Assembly (NCBI GenBank): GCA_900184925.1
Contig: FXYJ02000003.1
Span: 124,001-188,000, forward strand
DNA: 64,000 bases
Reading direction: 5' to 3'
From: Ruminococcaceae bacterium HV4-5-B5C
GTDB taxonomy: Bacteria; Bacillota; Clostridia; Oscillospirales; Acutalibacteraceae
Made by a program: the position numbers and the translations under genes. Positions 33,202 through 42,295 of the stretch are shown here, one piece after another (positions within the stretch are counted from its first letter, which is position 1; every line of letters begins with the position of its first letter). Under the pieces are notes generated by a model that was not told the DNA's origin, searched no databases, and saw only the letters and a program-made list of their open reading frames with translations.

Positions 33202-34374
33202 TCAGTCCGGCTGAACCTTCTTAAAGAATTTTTCCTGTCCGTCTACCGTTTTGATGATAACGGCCGCCTTGACGGCGTCACGGTCTGCGTTGAATTTGAT
33301 ATGGCCCGAAACAACGGTTCCATCGTAGTTCTTCAGAGCGGTCTGAATCTTAGCGGCGTTTGTGCTTCCCGCTTTCTGAATGCTCTGCAGCAGCACTTTT
33401 GCAGCATCGTAGTTCAGGGCCGCCATCGCGTCAGGAACCTCGTTGTTGTACTTTGCCTTGAAGGCTTTGATGAAGTCCACGACTTCTTTGGCGGTATCGT
33501 CCGCTGCGTAGTGGTTGGAGAAATAATTGCCGTTCACCGCGTCTCCGCCGATCTTAAACAGGTCGGAAGAATCCCAGCCGTCTCCGCCGAGCATGGTTGC
33601 CTTGATGTTCATACTGCGAGCTTCCCGTGCAATGACTGCCACATCGCCGTAATACTCCGGCAGGAACAGAACGTCCGGGTTTGTCGGCGCAATCTTCGTC
33701 AGCTGCGCGTTGAAGTCCTTGTCGCCGGTATTGTAGGTTTCCTTTTCACAGATGGTGCCGCCCTTGGAGGTAAAGCTGTCGATAAATGCCTGCGCAAGGC
33801 CCTTGGAATAGTCGTCTCCGATATTATACAGTACGGCGGCTTTTTTCGCGTGCAGGTCGTCGGAAGCAAATTTCGCCATCACCTGACCCTGGAAAGGATC
33901 AATGAAGCAGGTACGGAAGATAAAATCTCCGGCTTTTGTAATGTTGATGTTGGTGCCGGTACCCGTGACCATCGGGATGCCGTCCTGCTGGCAGATAGGC
34001 GCTACGGAGTTGGCGCACGTACTCGTCAGAGGCCCTACAATGGCGCAGACCTTGTCGCTGTTGATGAACTTCTGGGCGACCGTAACGGAGGATGTGGGTT
34101 TGCTCTCGTCATCCTGAATGAGGAACTGAACCTTCTGACCGTTGATGCCTCCCGCCTTGTTCGTTTCCTCCTCCAGAAGCTGGATGCCCTTCTTGGCGGA
34201 CTGGCCGAAGGAAGAGTTCGCTCCCGTCAGCGGAGTAATGACGCCGATCTTGATGGTTCCTCCGGAGGTGCTTCCTCCGGAAGACGAATTCCCTGAATTG
34301 CATGCCGTCAGGGAAGCCGCCGTCGCCAGACACAGGACTCCGGCCGCCGCTCTCCTGAAAATTGCGCTCTTCAT
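33202..34374 (-). CDS. Branched-chain amino-acid-type ABC substrate-binding lipoprotein (LivJ/LivK family)
   Basis: A 390-residue lipoprotein. The signal ends in the lipobox LTAC (Cys25), followed by a Ser/Gly-rich linker. The mature part is a type I periplasmic-binding fold (KIGVITPLTGANSSFGQSAK, then DDESKPTSSVTVAQKFI). The open frame extends to 34449, but a strong AAGGGGGA site fixes the ATG at 34374. No permease or ATPase genes are adjacent, so it is an orphan binding protein. A leader ORF and a terminator precede it. Confidence 0.9.
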   Translation of the reverse strand: MKSAIFRRAAAGVLCLATAASLTACNSGNSSSGGSTSGGTIKIGVITPLTGANSSFGQSAKKGIQLLEEETNKAGGINGQKVQFLIQDDESKPTSSVTVAQKFINSDKVCAIVGPLTSTCANSVAPICQQDGIPMVTGTGTNINITKAGDFIFRTCFIDPFQGQVMAKFASDDLHAKKAAVLYNIGDDYSKGLAQAFIDSFTSKGGTICEKETYNTGDKDFNAQLTKIAPTNPDVLFLPEYYGDVAVIAREARSMNIKATMLGGDGWDSSDLFKIGGDAVNGNYFSNHYAADDTAKEVVDFIKAFKAKYNNEVPDAMAALNYDAAKVLLQSIQKAGSTNAAKIQTALKNYDGTVVSGHIKFNADRDAVKAAVIIKTVDGQEKFFKKVQPD

Positions 34375-34484
34375 ACTGTTTCCCCCTTTGCCTCTTTTTG
34401 CTGAAATTTGATGAAAAAAACGCCTGCGGCGCTTTCTGCCGCCGAACAATTCCGGGAGAACCGCACTCTTCCAAACAGGAGATT

Positions 34485-34529
34485 AAAAAAGGCGTGCGAA
34501 ACAATACCATGCATTGTTTCGCACGCCTT
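34485..34529 (-). terminator. Attenuator-like terminator in the livK leader
   Basis: AAGGCGTGCGAAACAAT and its exact complement form a 17-base-pair stem (arms 34513-34529 and 34489-34505), followed by a run of T on the minus strand. It sits between the promoter and the coding region, about 110 bases upstream of the ATG. It begins at the stop codon of a 10-codon leader ORF. Confidence 0.8.
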
Positions 34530-34561
34530 TATGCAATATGCAGCTCTTTGCGGAGACCCAT
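34529..34561 (-). CDS. Possible leader peptide (10 codons) upstream of livK-like gene
   Basis: ATG GGT CTC CGC AAA GAG CTG CAT ATT GCA TAA encodes MGLRKELHIA. A GGGAG site lies four bases before the ATG, and the stop codon merges with the terminator stem. It resembles a transcription-attenuation leader with two leucine codons and one isoleucine codon, which is not a strong enrichment. It could equally be part of a small stable RNA. Confidence 0.4.
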   Translation of the reverse strand: MGLRKELHIA

Positions 34562-34586
34562 GCTTCTCCCGAAAAAGATTGTAGTC

Positions 34587-34615
34587 ATTATAAAATAAAA
34601 AAATGAAACTGTCAA
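34587..34615 (-). promoter_or_regulatory. Sigma-A promoter for the livK-like transcript
   Basis: TTGACA (34610-34615) and TATAAT (34587-34592) on the minus strand, spacer 17 bases. The predicted transcript start is near 34580, about 20 bases before the leader ORF. Confidence 0.88.
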
Positions 34616-34775
34616 TTAGCATTTACAGAAAATTATAAATTTTATGGGGAACGAAAAGAATGGTTTTACCTGTCGAAAAGAAAAGGAGCGCCTAAAACAC
34701 CAATTTTGCTTTTTTGCCTTCTCTTGCAGGAGAGCAAAAAGAGAAATGCAGAATCACGCGGGAGCAGGGAAGCGG

Positions 34776-35756
34776 TCAGGCGATTTCCCACGGGTTCTTT
34801 TTGCCCTGTGTAAACAGAAGGCAGCTTTCGATGGAGTGCTCCACCATATCGCTGACCGCCTGGTCGGTATAGAATGCCGTGTGCGGCATAACGATGACGT
34901 TCGGGTAGGATTTCAGCACGGCCCGCTCCCGGTTTACGAGAATCTCATTTTTCAGGTCGTTGTAGTACAGCCCCGTTTCATTTTCAATGACGTCGAGAGC
35001 TGCTCCGCCGACCTTGCCGCTTTCCACACCGTCAAGCAGGGCCTGCGTATCCACAAGAGAGCCGCGCGCCGTGTTGATGAGGTACACGCCGTCTTTCATC
35101 GAGGCAATCGCGGCGGCATTGATCATGTGATGATTCTCTTTTGTGGCGGGCATATGAAGGGTGATCAGGTCGCTTTCCGCAAAGAGGCGGTCAAGCGGCA
35201 TGTATTCCACAATATCTTTGAGCTCTTTGTTTTCGTAGAGGTCGTATGCGACGACTCTGCAGCCAAACGCAGCAAAGCGCTGTGCCACAAGACGGCCGAT
35301 GCGCCCCGTGCCGATTACGCCGACGGTGAGGTTGTGCAGTTCCGCACCCTGCACGCCGGAGAGCGAGAAATCCTGTGCTTCGCTCCGCAGAACGATCTGC
35401 TTGATTTTGCGCGTTGCCATTAAGGCAAGCATGAGCGTATAATCCGCGACGCTGTTCGGCGTGTAACTTACGTTGCCGATGTGCATGCCGATTTCCTTTG
35501 CGGCCCGGATGTCGATGTGGTCGTAGCCGATACTGCGGGTGGAAATAAAACGCACGCCCGCGTCGTAGTACTTCTGCAGAAGGTCGCGTGTCATCGGCGT
35601 GGTGATCATGCTGATGCAGGAGCAGCCTTCCGCGGCGGAAACGGTTTCCGGGGCGGGGTCCTCCTCGCTCAGAATCAGGTCGACGCCGTATTGCGGTGCA
35701 AATTTTTTGAAGTAAGTGAGTTCGTCGGAACGGCAGTCGTATGCAATCAGTTTCAT
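34776..35756 (-). CDS. D-lactate dehydrogenase / D-2-hydroxyacid dehydrogenase
   Basis: A 326-residue D-isomer-specific 2-hydroxyacid dehydrogenase. It has the NAD loop GTGRIG (residues 149-154), NTARGSLVD (substrate-binding Arg), the Glu in DVIENETGLYY, and a catalytic His in VIMPHTAFYT. The overall sequence is like fermentative D-lactate dehydrogenases, which reduce pyruvate to D-lactate with NADH; VanH is a relative. It starts three bases after the end of the murI frame, so the two genes may be co-transcribed. Confidence 0.9.
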   Translation of the reverse strand: MKLIAYDCRSDELTYFKKFAPQYGVDLILSEEDPAPETVSAAEGCSCISMITTPMTRDLLQKYYDAGVRFISTRSIGYDHIDIRAAKEIGMHIGNVSYTPNSVADYTLMLALMATRKIKQIVLRSEAQDFSLSGVQGAELHNLTVGVIGTGRIGRLVAQRFAAFGCRVVAYDLYENKELKDIVEYMPLDRLFAESDLITLHMPATKENHHMINAAAIASMKDGVYLINTARGSLVDTQALLDGVESGKVGGAALDVIENETGLYYNDLKNEILVNRERAVLKSYPNVIVMPHTAFYTDQAVSDMVEHSIESCLLFTQGKKNPWEIA

Positions 35757-35759
35757 GGT

Positions 35760-36596
35760 TCAGGAGTCCTTTCTGTCAGCGTGGAAAATTTTCACGGACG
35801 GGCTGCAGGCACCGTACCGGATCAGGCACATTTCGTCAAGGCGCCGGAGAAGGCGCCGGATGCGCGCGAGGTCGTCCGCCTCCGTCACTTTCCGGCCGGA
35901 GCGGTAATATTCGACGGTCTGCGGATGGTGTTCGAGCAGACCGTTTTCTTCCAGAACTTCGGCAAGATGGTTCGCAGTTCCCTCGCTTCCGTCAAGGAAA
36001 GCGGTGCCTTCGGGGAAAATTTCCCGAAGCGTGTCCTTAAAATAGTTGAAATGCGTGCAGCCGAGCACAAGCGAAGAATAGTCCCGAAGATCGTATTTCG
36101 CAAGCTGACCGCACAGGTATGCCGTCACTTCCGGGGAAGAAAAGTTTTCTGCCTCGGCAAAACGAACCAGCTGAGGCATGGGCAGAAGGTCCACCAGATG
36201 GCTTCCGTCCACCCGAGCAATAAGGTTTTTCAGCTTTTCTTCGCGCACCGTCACGGGCGTCGCCATGACCATGACGCGTTTGCCCTCATTTTCTTCCACG
36301 GCGGGCTTTACGGCGGGCTCAATACCGAGAATAGGGATGGAGTACCTTCGACGCAGCTCGCCGATAGCGACGCTTGTGGCGGTGTTGCACGCGATAACGG
36401 CAGCCTTTATCCCCTGCGACAGCATAAAACGCACTGCCTCGCAGGTGTAATGCACAATCTCGTCTTTTGTCTTTTCTCCGTAAGGAACGTGATCGGCATC
36501 TGCGTAAAAAAGGAATTCTTCTTCCGGCAGCGTCAGCATCGCCTGATGCAGAACGGTCAGACCTCCGATGCCGGAATCAAAAATGCCAATTTTCAA
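35760..36596 (-). CDS. murI: Glutamate racemase
   Basis: A 278-residue MurI that provides D-glutamate for peptidoglycan. The two catalytic cysteines are in VIACNTATSVA (near residue 73) and VLGCTHFNY (near residue 185), and Asp7-Ser8 in IGIFDSGIGGLTV start the domain. The open frame reaches 36734, but family homology begins at the TTG at 36596 (LKIGIFDSG), preceded by a distant GGGGGA. It lies upstream of and almost touches ldhA. Confidence 0.94.
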   Translation of the reverse strand: MKIGIFDSGIGGLTVLHQAMLTLPEEEFLFYADADHVPYGEKTKDEIVHYTCEAVRFMLSQGIKAAVIACNTATSVAIGELRRRYSIPILGIEPAVKPAVEENEGKRVMVMATPVTVREEKLKNLIARVDGSHLVDLLPMPQLVRFAEAENFSSPEVTAYLCGQLAKYDLRDYSSLVLGCTHFNYFKDTLREIFPEGTAFLDGSEGTANHLAEVLEENGLLEHHPQTVEYYRSGRKVTEADDLARIRRLLRRLDEMCLIRYGACSPSVKIFHADRKDS

Positions 36597-36798
36597 AGTG
36601 TTTCGTTTCCCCCTGAATCGTTCAGATTGCGGGCGTGGAACCGGCCCGCTGTATAGAGAATATGGCGCGTCCTGCGCAGCTTTATGCACGGGATAGGAAA
36701 AAGCCGTGCGCCGGCCCGGCCGCGGGACATCCACTTGTTCAGTATAGTCGTTTTTCCGGGAAGAGGCAAGCGCCTTCCCTGTTTCTGCCTGCGGTGTC

Positions 36799-37257
36799 TT
36801 ACACGTTTTCTGGGGGGGGAAGGCGGTTCAGCTCCTCTTCTGCATTGTCTTCATTCAGGAGAACGAGACCGGCCTGCTTCAACAGGCTTGCCGTGACTCC
36901 GTCTCCCTTCGTCAGGGAACCGGAGAACGTTCCGTCGTAGATGCATCCGGCACCGCAGGAGGGGCTGCGGTTCTTGAGTACGGCATACCGGCAGCCGAAC
37001 AGCTCAGCAAGGCGGAGCGCTTCCTGTGCACCCTTCTGAAAGGCCTCTGTTACATCTCCTCCATTAACCGTCACAACCCTGCCGCCGCGTATCTCCGCGG
37101 GAGGGCGGGGCGTGGGAAGGCCGCCAAGCTGCTCCGGGCAGACAGGAATCAGCCCAAACCGTTCTGCAAGGTATTTCACGTCCGCGCCGGGGCAGGCGTC
37201 GCCGCAGTAGCGGCAGTTGACGCCCAGCAGGCACGCGCTGACCAGAAGATTCATCAT
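36799..37257 (-). CDS. DUF523 protein (YbbK-like)
   Basis: A 152-residue DUF523 protein. The N-terminal LLVSACLLGVNCRY and later CPEQLGGLPTPRPPAEI, LKNRSPSCGAGCIYDGTF and GVTASLLKQAG are the full family pattern, with several conserved cysteines that may bind metal. The function is unknown; the family is widespread as a stand-alone protein or joined to a DUF1722 domain. I chose the first of two adjacent ATG codons after a GAGG site. Confidence 0.88.
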   Translation of the reverse strand: MMNLLVSACLLGVNCRYCGDACPGADVKYLAERFGLIPVCPEQLGGLPTPRPPAEIRGGRVVTVNGGDVTEAFQKGAQEALRLAELFGCRYAVLKNRSPSCGAGCIYDGTFSGSLTKGDGVTASLLKQAGLVLLNEDNAEEELNRLPPPENV

Positions 37258-37435
37258 TGCATTCCTCAATTCTGAATTGTCATAACTATATTATAGCAGA
37301 AAGACCGGCGTGCAGATAGATCTATCTGCCGTGAAACACGGGCCCTGCAAAGGCTGTACAAAGGAGAGCGCGGGCAGTATAATAATAAGACTGCAGAAAA
37401 GGCTTCACGGCAAGACGGCGGAAGGAGACGCGCAT

Positions 37436-38158
37436 ATGAAAACGGAACGCCTCGATAAGATTCTTGCGTCGCAGAACACGGGTACGCGCAAAGAAGTCGG
37501 TGCGATCATCCGTGCGGGACGTGTTTCGGTAAATGGAGAGGTTGCCCGCCGCCCGGACGATAAAGTGGACCCGGAGAATGCGCTCATCGCGCTGGACGGC
37601 GTTCCGCTTACGGTAAAAAAGCACCTCTATCTCATGATGAACAAACCGGACGGAGTTCTTTCCGCCTCCCGCGACCCAAAGGCACGGACGGTGGTGGACC
37701 TGCTGCCCCGCGAATGGCAGCGAAGAGGCATCTTCCCGGCCGGCCGCCTGGACAGGGACACGGAGGGCCTTTTGATTCTCACGGACGACGGGGCGTTTGC
37801 GCACCGGATGCTGGCGCCAAGAAGCCATGTAACAAAATGGTATGAGGCGCGGCTTGCGCATCCTGTCTCGGAGGATGACGTGCGTGCGTTTCGCCTCGGG
37901 GTGGAGCTGAACGACATGACCTGCCTTCCTGCCGAATTGACGGCGGCGGAAGGAGACGGGCCGGCTGCCCTTGTCAAAGTGCGCGAAGGGAAATACCATC
38001 AGGTGAAACGCATGTTTCTGGCCCGCGAAAATGAGGTCCTCAAACTTCGCCGCGTACGCATCGGAGGAGTTGCTCTGGACGCTTCTCTTGCTCCGGGTGA
38101 AGTGCGCGAACTTGCCCCGGACGAACAGAAGCTGATTTTCGAGGACAGGATACTATAA
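37436..38158 (+). CDS. RsuA-family pseudouridine synthase
   Basis: A 240-residue enzyme with an N-terminal S4 RNA-binding domain (residues 1-50) and a RsuA/RluE-type pseudouridine synthase domain. The catalytic Asp106 is in GRLDRDTEGLLILT. It modifies a uridine in ribosomal RNA; RsuA acts on 16S position 516. The frame is open to 37310, but an AAGGAG site supports the ATG at 37436. A 16-codon ORF follows directly after the stop. Confidence 0.9.
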   Translation: MKTERLDKILASQNTGTRKEVGAIIRAGRVSVNGEVARRPDDKVDPENALIALDGVPLTVKKHLYLMMNKPDGVLSASRDPKARTVVDLLPREWQRRGIFPAGRLDRDTEGLLILTDDGAFAHRMLAPRSHVTKWYEARLAHPVSEDDVRAFRLGVELNDMTCLPAELTAAEGDGPAALVKVREGKYHQVKRMFLARENEVLKLRRVRIGGVALDASLAPGEVRELAPDEQKLIFEDRIL

Positions 38159-38357
38159 ATGTTGAACGAAATTTTTCGCTGGCTTTTGTCTTTTATCGGA
38201 ATTCAATAAAGCCGTTCCGGCAAATTTGGATAAAAAGAACCTGTTCTTCCGAAAGCAGTTCTGCTATCATTAGACATGCGTTAAGGCGAATGCGAGGAAA
38301 ACGCATTCGTATTTCAGTATGGCCAAAGCCAAGAACTGAACGATCAGGAGGTTTACT

Positions 38358-39470
38358 ATGGCAAGTGTAACGCTCAAGAATGTTTACAAAGTTTACTCGG
38401 GTAATGTGACGGCGGTTTCGGATTTTAATCTGGAGATCGCAGACAAGGAATTCGTTATTCTGGTCGGCCCTTCCGGCTGCGGAAAGTCAACGACTCTGAG
38501 AATGATCGCAGGACTTGAGGAGATCACAAAAGGTGAACTCTACATCGGCGACACCCTGTCGAACGATATTGCGCCGAAAGACCGCGATATCGCAATGGTT
38601 TTCCAGAACTACGCACTGTATCCGCACATGACTGTTTTCGACAACATGGCGTTCGGCCTGAAGCTCCGCAAGGTACCGAAGGATGAGATCAAGCGCCGCG
38701 TCGAAGAAGCTGCCAAGATTCTTGATATTTCTCACCTGCTGGACCGCAAGCCGAAGGCTCTTTCCGGTGGACAGAGGCAGCGTGTCGCACTCGGCCGCGC
38801 CATCGTCCGCAACCCGAAGGTCTTCCTGCTCGACGAGCCTCTTTCCAACCTGGACGCGAAACTTCGCGCACAGATGAGGACGGAAATCTCCAAGCTGCAC
38901 CAGCGTCTGGGCACCACCTTCATTTATGTTACGCATGACCAGACCGAAGCTATGACCATGGGCGACCGCATCGTCGTCATGAAGGATGGCTTTGTTCAGC
39001 AGGTCGATACCCCGCAGAACCTGTATGATCTGCCGGTCAATGAGTTTGTTGCCGGGTTTATGGGATCGCCGCAGATGAACTTCCTCGACGGAACCATCGA
39101 AAAAGACGGCGAAGACTATAGATTCAAATTTGGCCAGTACGCCGTGAAGATCCCCGCCAGCAAGAACAAGGACGACGTGCTGAAAGATTATGTCGGCAAG
39201 AGCGTCGTGTTCGGTATCCGTCCGGAGAACGTTCACGATGAGCCGGAATTCCTCGCCAAAGCAACGGAAGGTCTTGTTGAGGCCGACGTTGAGGTCACAG
39301 AGCTGATGGGTGCCGAGACATACCTGTACCTGAGCTGCGAAGGCAACTCTGTTACGGCCCGCGTGGACCCCACCTCTACGGCTAAGACCGGCGACCGCAT
39401 TAAGATCGCCCTTGAGATGGATAAGATTCATCTGTTTGACAAGGAAACGGAGAAAACTATCCTGAACTGA
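38358..39470 (+). CDS. Carbohydrate ABC transporter ATPase, UgpC/MsmK type
   Basis: A 370-residue ATPase. Walker A is GPSGCGKST (residues 37-45), the signature is ALSGGQRQRVALGRAI, and the Walker B segment is KVFLLDEPLSNLD, followed by a switch His in YVTHDQTEAM. The C-terminal TOBE/OB domain (about 240-370) marks the CUT1 branch. No permeases or binding proteins are next to it, as for the shared MsmK ATPases of Gram-positive bacteria that serve several sugar importers. An AGGAGG site precedes the ATG, and a terminator follows. Confidence 0.93.
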   Translation: MASVTLKNVYKVYSGNVTAVSDFNLEIADKEFVILVGPSGCGKSTTLRMIAGLEEITKGELYIGDTLSNDIAPKDRDIAMVFQNYALYPHMTVFDNMAFGLKLRKVPKDEIKRRVEEAAKILDISHLLDRKPKALSGGQRQRVALGRAIVRNPKVFLLDEPLSNLDAKLRAQMRTEISKLHQRLGTTFIYVTHDQTEAMTMGDRIVVMKDGFVQQVDTPQNLYDLPVNEFVAGFMGSPQMNFLDGTIEKDGEDYRFKFGQYAVKIPASKNKDDVLKDYVGKSVVFGIRPENVHDEPEFLAKATEGLVEADVEVTELMGAETYLYLSCEGNSVTARVDPTSTAKTGDRIKIALEMDKIHLFDKETEKTILN

Positions 39471-39510
39471 CCCGTAGCGGCAATTCGGATTTTTCCAGAA
39501 AGCATTGGGA

Positions 39511-39546
39511 GCGGACGGCAAGTATGCCGCCCGCTTCTTTTTTGTA
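39511..39546 (+). terminator. Terminator of the MsmK-like gene
   Basis: GCGGACGGCA and TGCCGCCCGC form a stem with a four-base loop, followed by TTCTTTTTTG. Confidence 0.88.
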
Positions 39547-39714
39547 ACGAAACCACCGGCGGTGCCGGTGAGACCGGGAGGGCTTTCGCTTGAAGCAAGC
39601 TCTCTCTCAACCTAATTCCTTCCCGCCTCGCTCCCCTTCTGCACACATGATTCTTTCAGATCTCCGCTGGCTTATTGCGCAGAAGGGACAGGGGGGAGAG
39701 AGAAGACAGAAAAA

Positions 39715-39740
39715 GGCGCCCTGCTGAACAGCAGGGCGCC
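39715..39740 (-). terminator. Terminator of mreB
   Basis: GGCGCCCTGCT and AGCAGGGCGCC form an 11-base-pair stem, with a T-rich run on the minus strand, 18 bases past the mreB stop. Confidence 0.88.
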
Positions 39741-39757
39741 TTCCTGAGATTGTTCCG

Positions 39758-40780
39758 TTATTTGCGGGACTTTTCATTGGCCTTGTAGTAGGAGGCGGGC
39801 ATGTTGATTTCGAGCTGTTTCCCCGTGCCGTTCACTACGCAGTCCAGCGGATCTTCGGCCACATTCACCGGCATGCCGGTTTCCTGTTCAACCAGCTTGT
39901 CCAGACCGCGGAGAAGCGCGCCGCCGCCTGTCAGCATGATGCCGTGGTCGATGATGTCGGCGGAAAGCTCCGGCGGAGTCTTTTCCAGGGTGCTCTTAAT
40001 GGCGTCGACAATCAGCGAAAGCGGATCGGCGAGTGCTTCGCGCACTTCCGCCGCCGTAATGGTTACATTTTTCGGTAGGCCGTCTACCAGGTTGCGTCCC
40101 TTGATATCAACGGAAGAGCCTTCGTTGTCTTCCGTCGGGAAGGCGGAACCGATTTTAATCTTGATTTCCTCCGAGGTGCGTTCGCCGATCAGAAGGTTGT
40201 ACTTCTTTTTGACATAGGAGATAATGGATTCATCAAACTTGTCGCCCGCGCAGCGCACAGAGACCGAGGTGACGATATCGCCGAGAGAGATCACGGCGAC
40301 TTCGGCAGTGCCGCCGCCGATATCCACAACCATGCTTCCGGTCGGCTCGTTGACGGGAAGGCCCGCGCCGATTGCCGCAGCCATCGGTTCTTCAATCAGT
40401 TCCACGTTGCTGGCGCCTGCCTGACGGGCGGCGTCCTCAACAGCGCGGCGCTCTACTTCCGTAACGCCGGAAGGAATGCAGATGATAATATGCGGCTTCG
40501 AGAACGAAGTGGATTTCACCGCCTGCTTGATAAAGTGCTTCAGCATGGTGGCTGTGATGTCGAAGTCGGCAATAACGCCGTCCTTCATCGGGCGCACCGC
40601 AACGATGGAGCCCGGCGTGCGGCCAATCATTTCCTTTGCATGTTTGCCAACGGCCAAAACCGTATCTGTTCTGACATCAACCGCGACCACGGAAGGCTCG
40701 CGCATGACAATGCCCTTGCCCTTCATAAACACCAGCGTGTTTGCGGTGCCGAGGTCAATGCCTATATCTTTTGAAAACAT
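39758..40780 (-). CDS. mreB: Rod-shape actin homologue MreB
   Basis: A 340-residue bacterial actin that guides lateral wall synthesis. It has the phosphate-1 motif [13 protein letters not shown], the second phosphate loop [16 protein letters not shown], and an adenosine motif near MLTGGGALL. The upstream frame opens at 40837, but a GGAAAGGGG site fixes the ATG at 40780. It follows maf on the same strand, but mreC and mreD are not next to it, so the usual mreBCD set is broken here. It could be an Mbl/MreBH-type paralogue. Confidence 0.93.
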   Translation of the reverse strand: MFSKDIGIDLGTANTLVFMKGKGIVMREPSVVAVDVRTDTVLAVGKHAKEMIGRTPGSIVAVRPMKDGVIADFDITATMLKHFIKQAVKSTSFSKPHIIICIPSGVTEVERRAVEDAARQAGASNVELIEEPMAAAIGAGLPVNEPTGSMVVDIGGGTAEVAVISLGDIVTSVSVRCAGDKFDESIISYVKKKYNLLIGERTSEEIKIKIGSAFPTEDNEGSSVDIKGRNLVDGLPKNVTITAAEVREALADPLSLIVDAIKSTLEKTPPELSADIIDHGIMLTGGGALLRGLDKLVEQETGMPVNVAEDPLDCVVNGTGKQLEINMPASYYKANEKSRK

Positions 40781-40918
40781 CGGATTTTTCCCCTTTCCGG
40801 CCGACCCGCGGTGCTTTGCCGCAACATCGCCGTACACAATAAATTCACTGCCCTTTTATTATAACGCCTGACGTACGGATACTCAATAAAAAAATCGCTG
40901 TTTTGAAGAAAATAAACG

Positions 40919-41485
40919 TCAGTCGGCGGGCCCCGCCTCGACAGAGTTCAGCAGGCGGCTGATCTTCGCAATGGGGAGACCCATGACGTTGTAGAAGTCG
41001 CCGTTGATACGTTTGACGAAAAGCGCGCCTTTTCCCTGAATGCCGTACGCTCCCGCTTTATCCATCGGGTCACCCGTCGCAACATAGTCGTCGATTTCCT
41101 TCTGCGTGAGTGCATAGAATTCCACCGAGGTAACTTCGTGCCCGCAGAAGAATTTTTTGCCCCGGATGACGGTGTATCCGGTGTAAACCTGATGTACATT
41201 TGCGGAAAGATATTTTAACATTGTCTTTGCGTTTTCCTCATCCTTGGGTTTGCCAAGAATACGCCCTTTGAGTACGACAATCGTATCGGCAGCGAGAATC
41301 GTGTCGGTTGGGTGCAGCTTTGCGGCGGCTTCTGCCTTGCGGGCCGAAAGCTGCTCTACAATCTGCATGGGCGGCGTGCCGCGCAGAACGCTTTCACTTA
41401 CGTTCGTCGGCTCGACGGTAAACTCAAAACCGGCCTGCTTCAGCAGTTCGCTGCGTCTGGGTGAAGAAGATGCGAGAAACAACAT
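40919..41485 (-). CDS. maf: Maf-family nucleoside triphosphate pyrophosphatase
   Basis: A 188-residue Maf protein. The N-terminal LASSSPRRSELL and the VEPTNVSE motif, then ILAADTIVVLKGRILGKP, and GDPMDKAGAYGIQG near the C-terminus are all present. These enzymes hydrolyse non-canonical nucleotides, such as dTTP/UTP or modified pyrimidines. In Bacillus subtilis Maf was first found as a septation inhibitor. It lies between DUF4321 and mreB. Confidence 0.93.
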   Translation of the reverse strand: MLFLASSSPRRSELLKQAGFEFTVEPTNVSESVLRGTPPMQIVEQLSARKAEAAAKLHPTDTILAADTIVVLKGRILGKPKDEENAKTMLKYLSANVHQVYTGYTVIRGKKFFCGHEVTSVEFYALTQKEIDDYVATGDPMDKAGAYGIQGKGALFVKRINGDFYNVMGLPIAKISRLLNSVEAGPAD

Positions 41486-41500
41486 GGTTTATCCCTGTCC

Positions 41501-41761
41501 TTATCTTTGAATTCTTGTATAAATTATAATTGCGGTGAGAAGAAGAATCGCTTGCGCTACGTTGATATTGACCATCAGGCCAAAGGTAAGCTGCAGGACC
41601 GAAAGATCGACGGTCACGGTCGAAATACCGAATTTTGCCGCGATCGCAAGCCACGAGAGGAACGGAATGCCGTTGACGGCACCTCCGATTGCTTTGCCGA
41701 GAATAACTGCGAGAAGAATCGACACGATAAAGAAAAGCGTTTTTATGATGCCCTTTTTCAC
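41501..41761 (-). CDS. DUF4321 small membrane protein
   Basis: An 86-residue protein with two hydrophobic segments (about residues 7-28 and 55-80) and the intervening GGAVNGIPFLSWLAIAAKFG. This matches the small clostridial DUF4321 family, often found next to maf and mreB. It starts with GTG behind an AAGGAGG site and ends 15 bases before maf. No function is known; its position suggests a wall or division role. Confidence 0.8.
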   Translation of the reverse strand: MKKGIIKTLFFIVSILLAVILGKAIGGAVNGIPFLSWLAIAAKFGISTVTVDLSVLQLTFGLMVNINVAQAILLLTAIIIYTRIQR

Positions 41762-41780
41762 GAAAAAAACCTCCTTCGTG

Positions 41781-42254
41781 TCAGAAAGAGCCTATTTCAG
41801 ACTTCCCAGTGGAGCCGAAACCGGCAGTTCCGCGCTCTGTTTCGCCGAGATCATCGGTTTCTTTTAAAATCCCGTCGCATACCGGCAGGAACACGAGCTG
41901 CGCGAATCGCTCGCCGGGAGAAAGAACATACGGTTCGTTTCCCGTGTTGCACAGGCCGACCATAATTTCGCCCCGGTAGTCGCTGTCAATCACGCCGACG
42001 GCGTTCGACGGGGCGATGCCGTGTTTGACTCCGAGGCTGCTGCGGGCGAAAAGAAGAGCGACGGTGTATTTGTCCGGCAAAGCGATTGCGATGCCTGTGG
42101 GGATTTTGCAGAGATCGCGCGGCTTGATTTCCACCGGAGCGTCCAGACAGGCGTAAAGGTCATAACCCGCGGCCCCGCTGCTTGCGCGCGTAGGCGGCAC
42201 GGCGTTTTCTCGCACACGCTTGATTTTAATTTCTTTTGTCAGGAAGATATTCAT
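41781..42254 (-). CDS. dut: dUTP diphosphatase
   Basis: A 157-residue trimeric dUTPase. All five motifs are visible: AAGYDLYA, LFARSSLG, GVIDSDYRGEI, GERFAQLVF and ERGTAGFGSTG. It hydrolyses dUTP to dUMP, keeping uracil out of DNA and supplying thymidylate synthesis. The ribosome site is a weak GGGGTGA. It lies between the U32 protein and DUF4321 genes. Confidence 0.95.
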   Translation of the reverse strand: MNIFLTKEIKIKRVRENAVPPTRASSGAAGYDLYACLDAPVEIKPRDLCKIPTGIAIALPDKYTVALLFARSSLGVKHGIAPSNAVGVIDSDYRGEIMVGLCNTGNEPYVLSPGERFAQLVFLPVCDGILKETDDLGETERGTAGFGSTGKSEIGSF

Positions 42255-42295
42255 GCAGTCACCCCAATGATACAGTTTTTTTCGCCTTTTACCGT

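Larger units (their letters stand above)
34375..34775. other. Leader and intergenic region upstream of the LivK-like gene
   Basis: Contains the promoter, leader ORF and attenuator-like hairpin described separately. The distal part (34640-34775), after ldhA, holds an imperfect inverted repeat (TTTTTTGCCTTCTC with GAGAGCAAAAA) that may serve ldhA as a weak terminator. No further gene seen. Confidence 0.5.
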
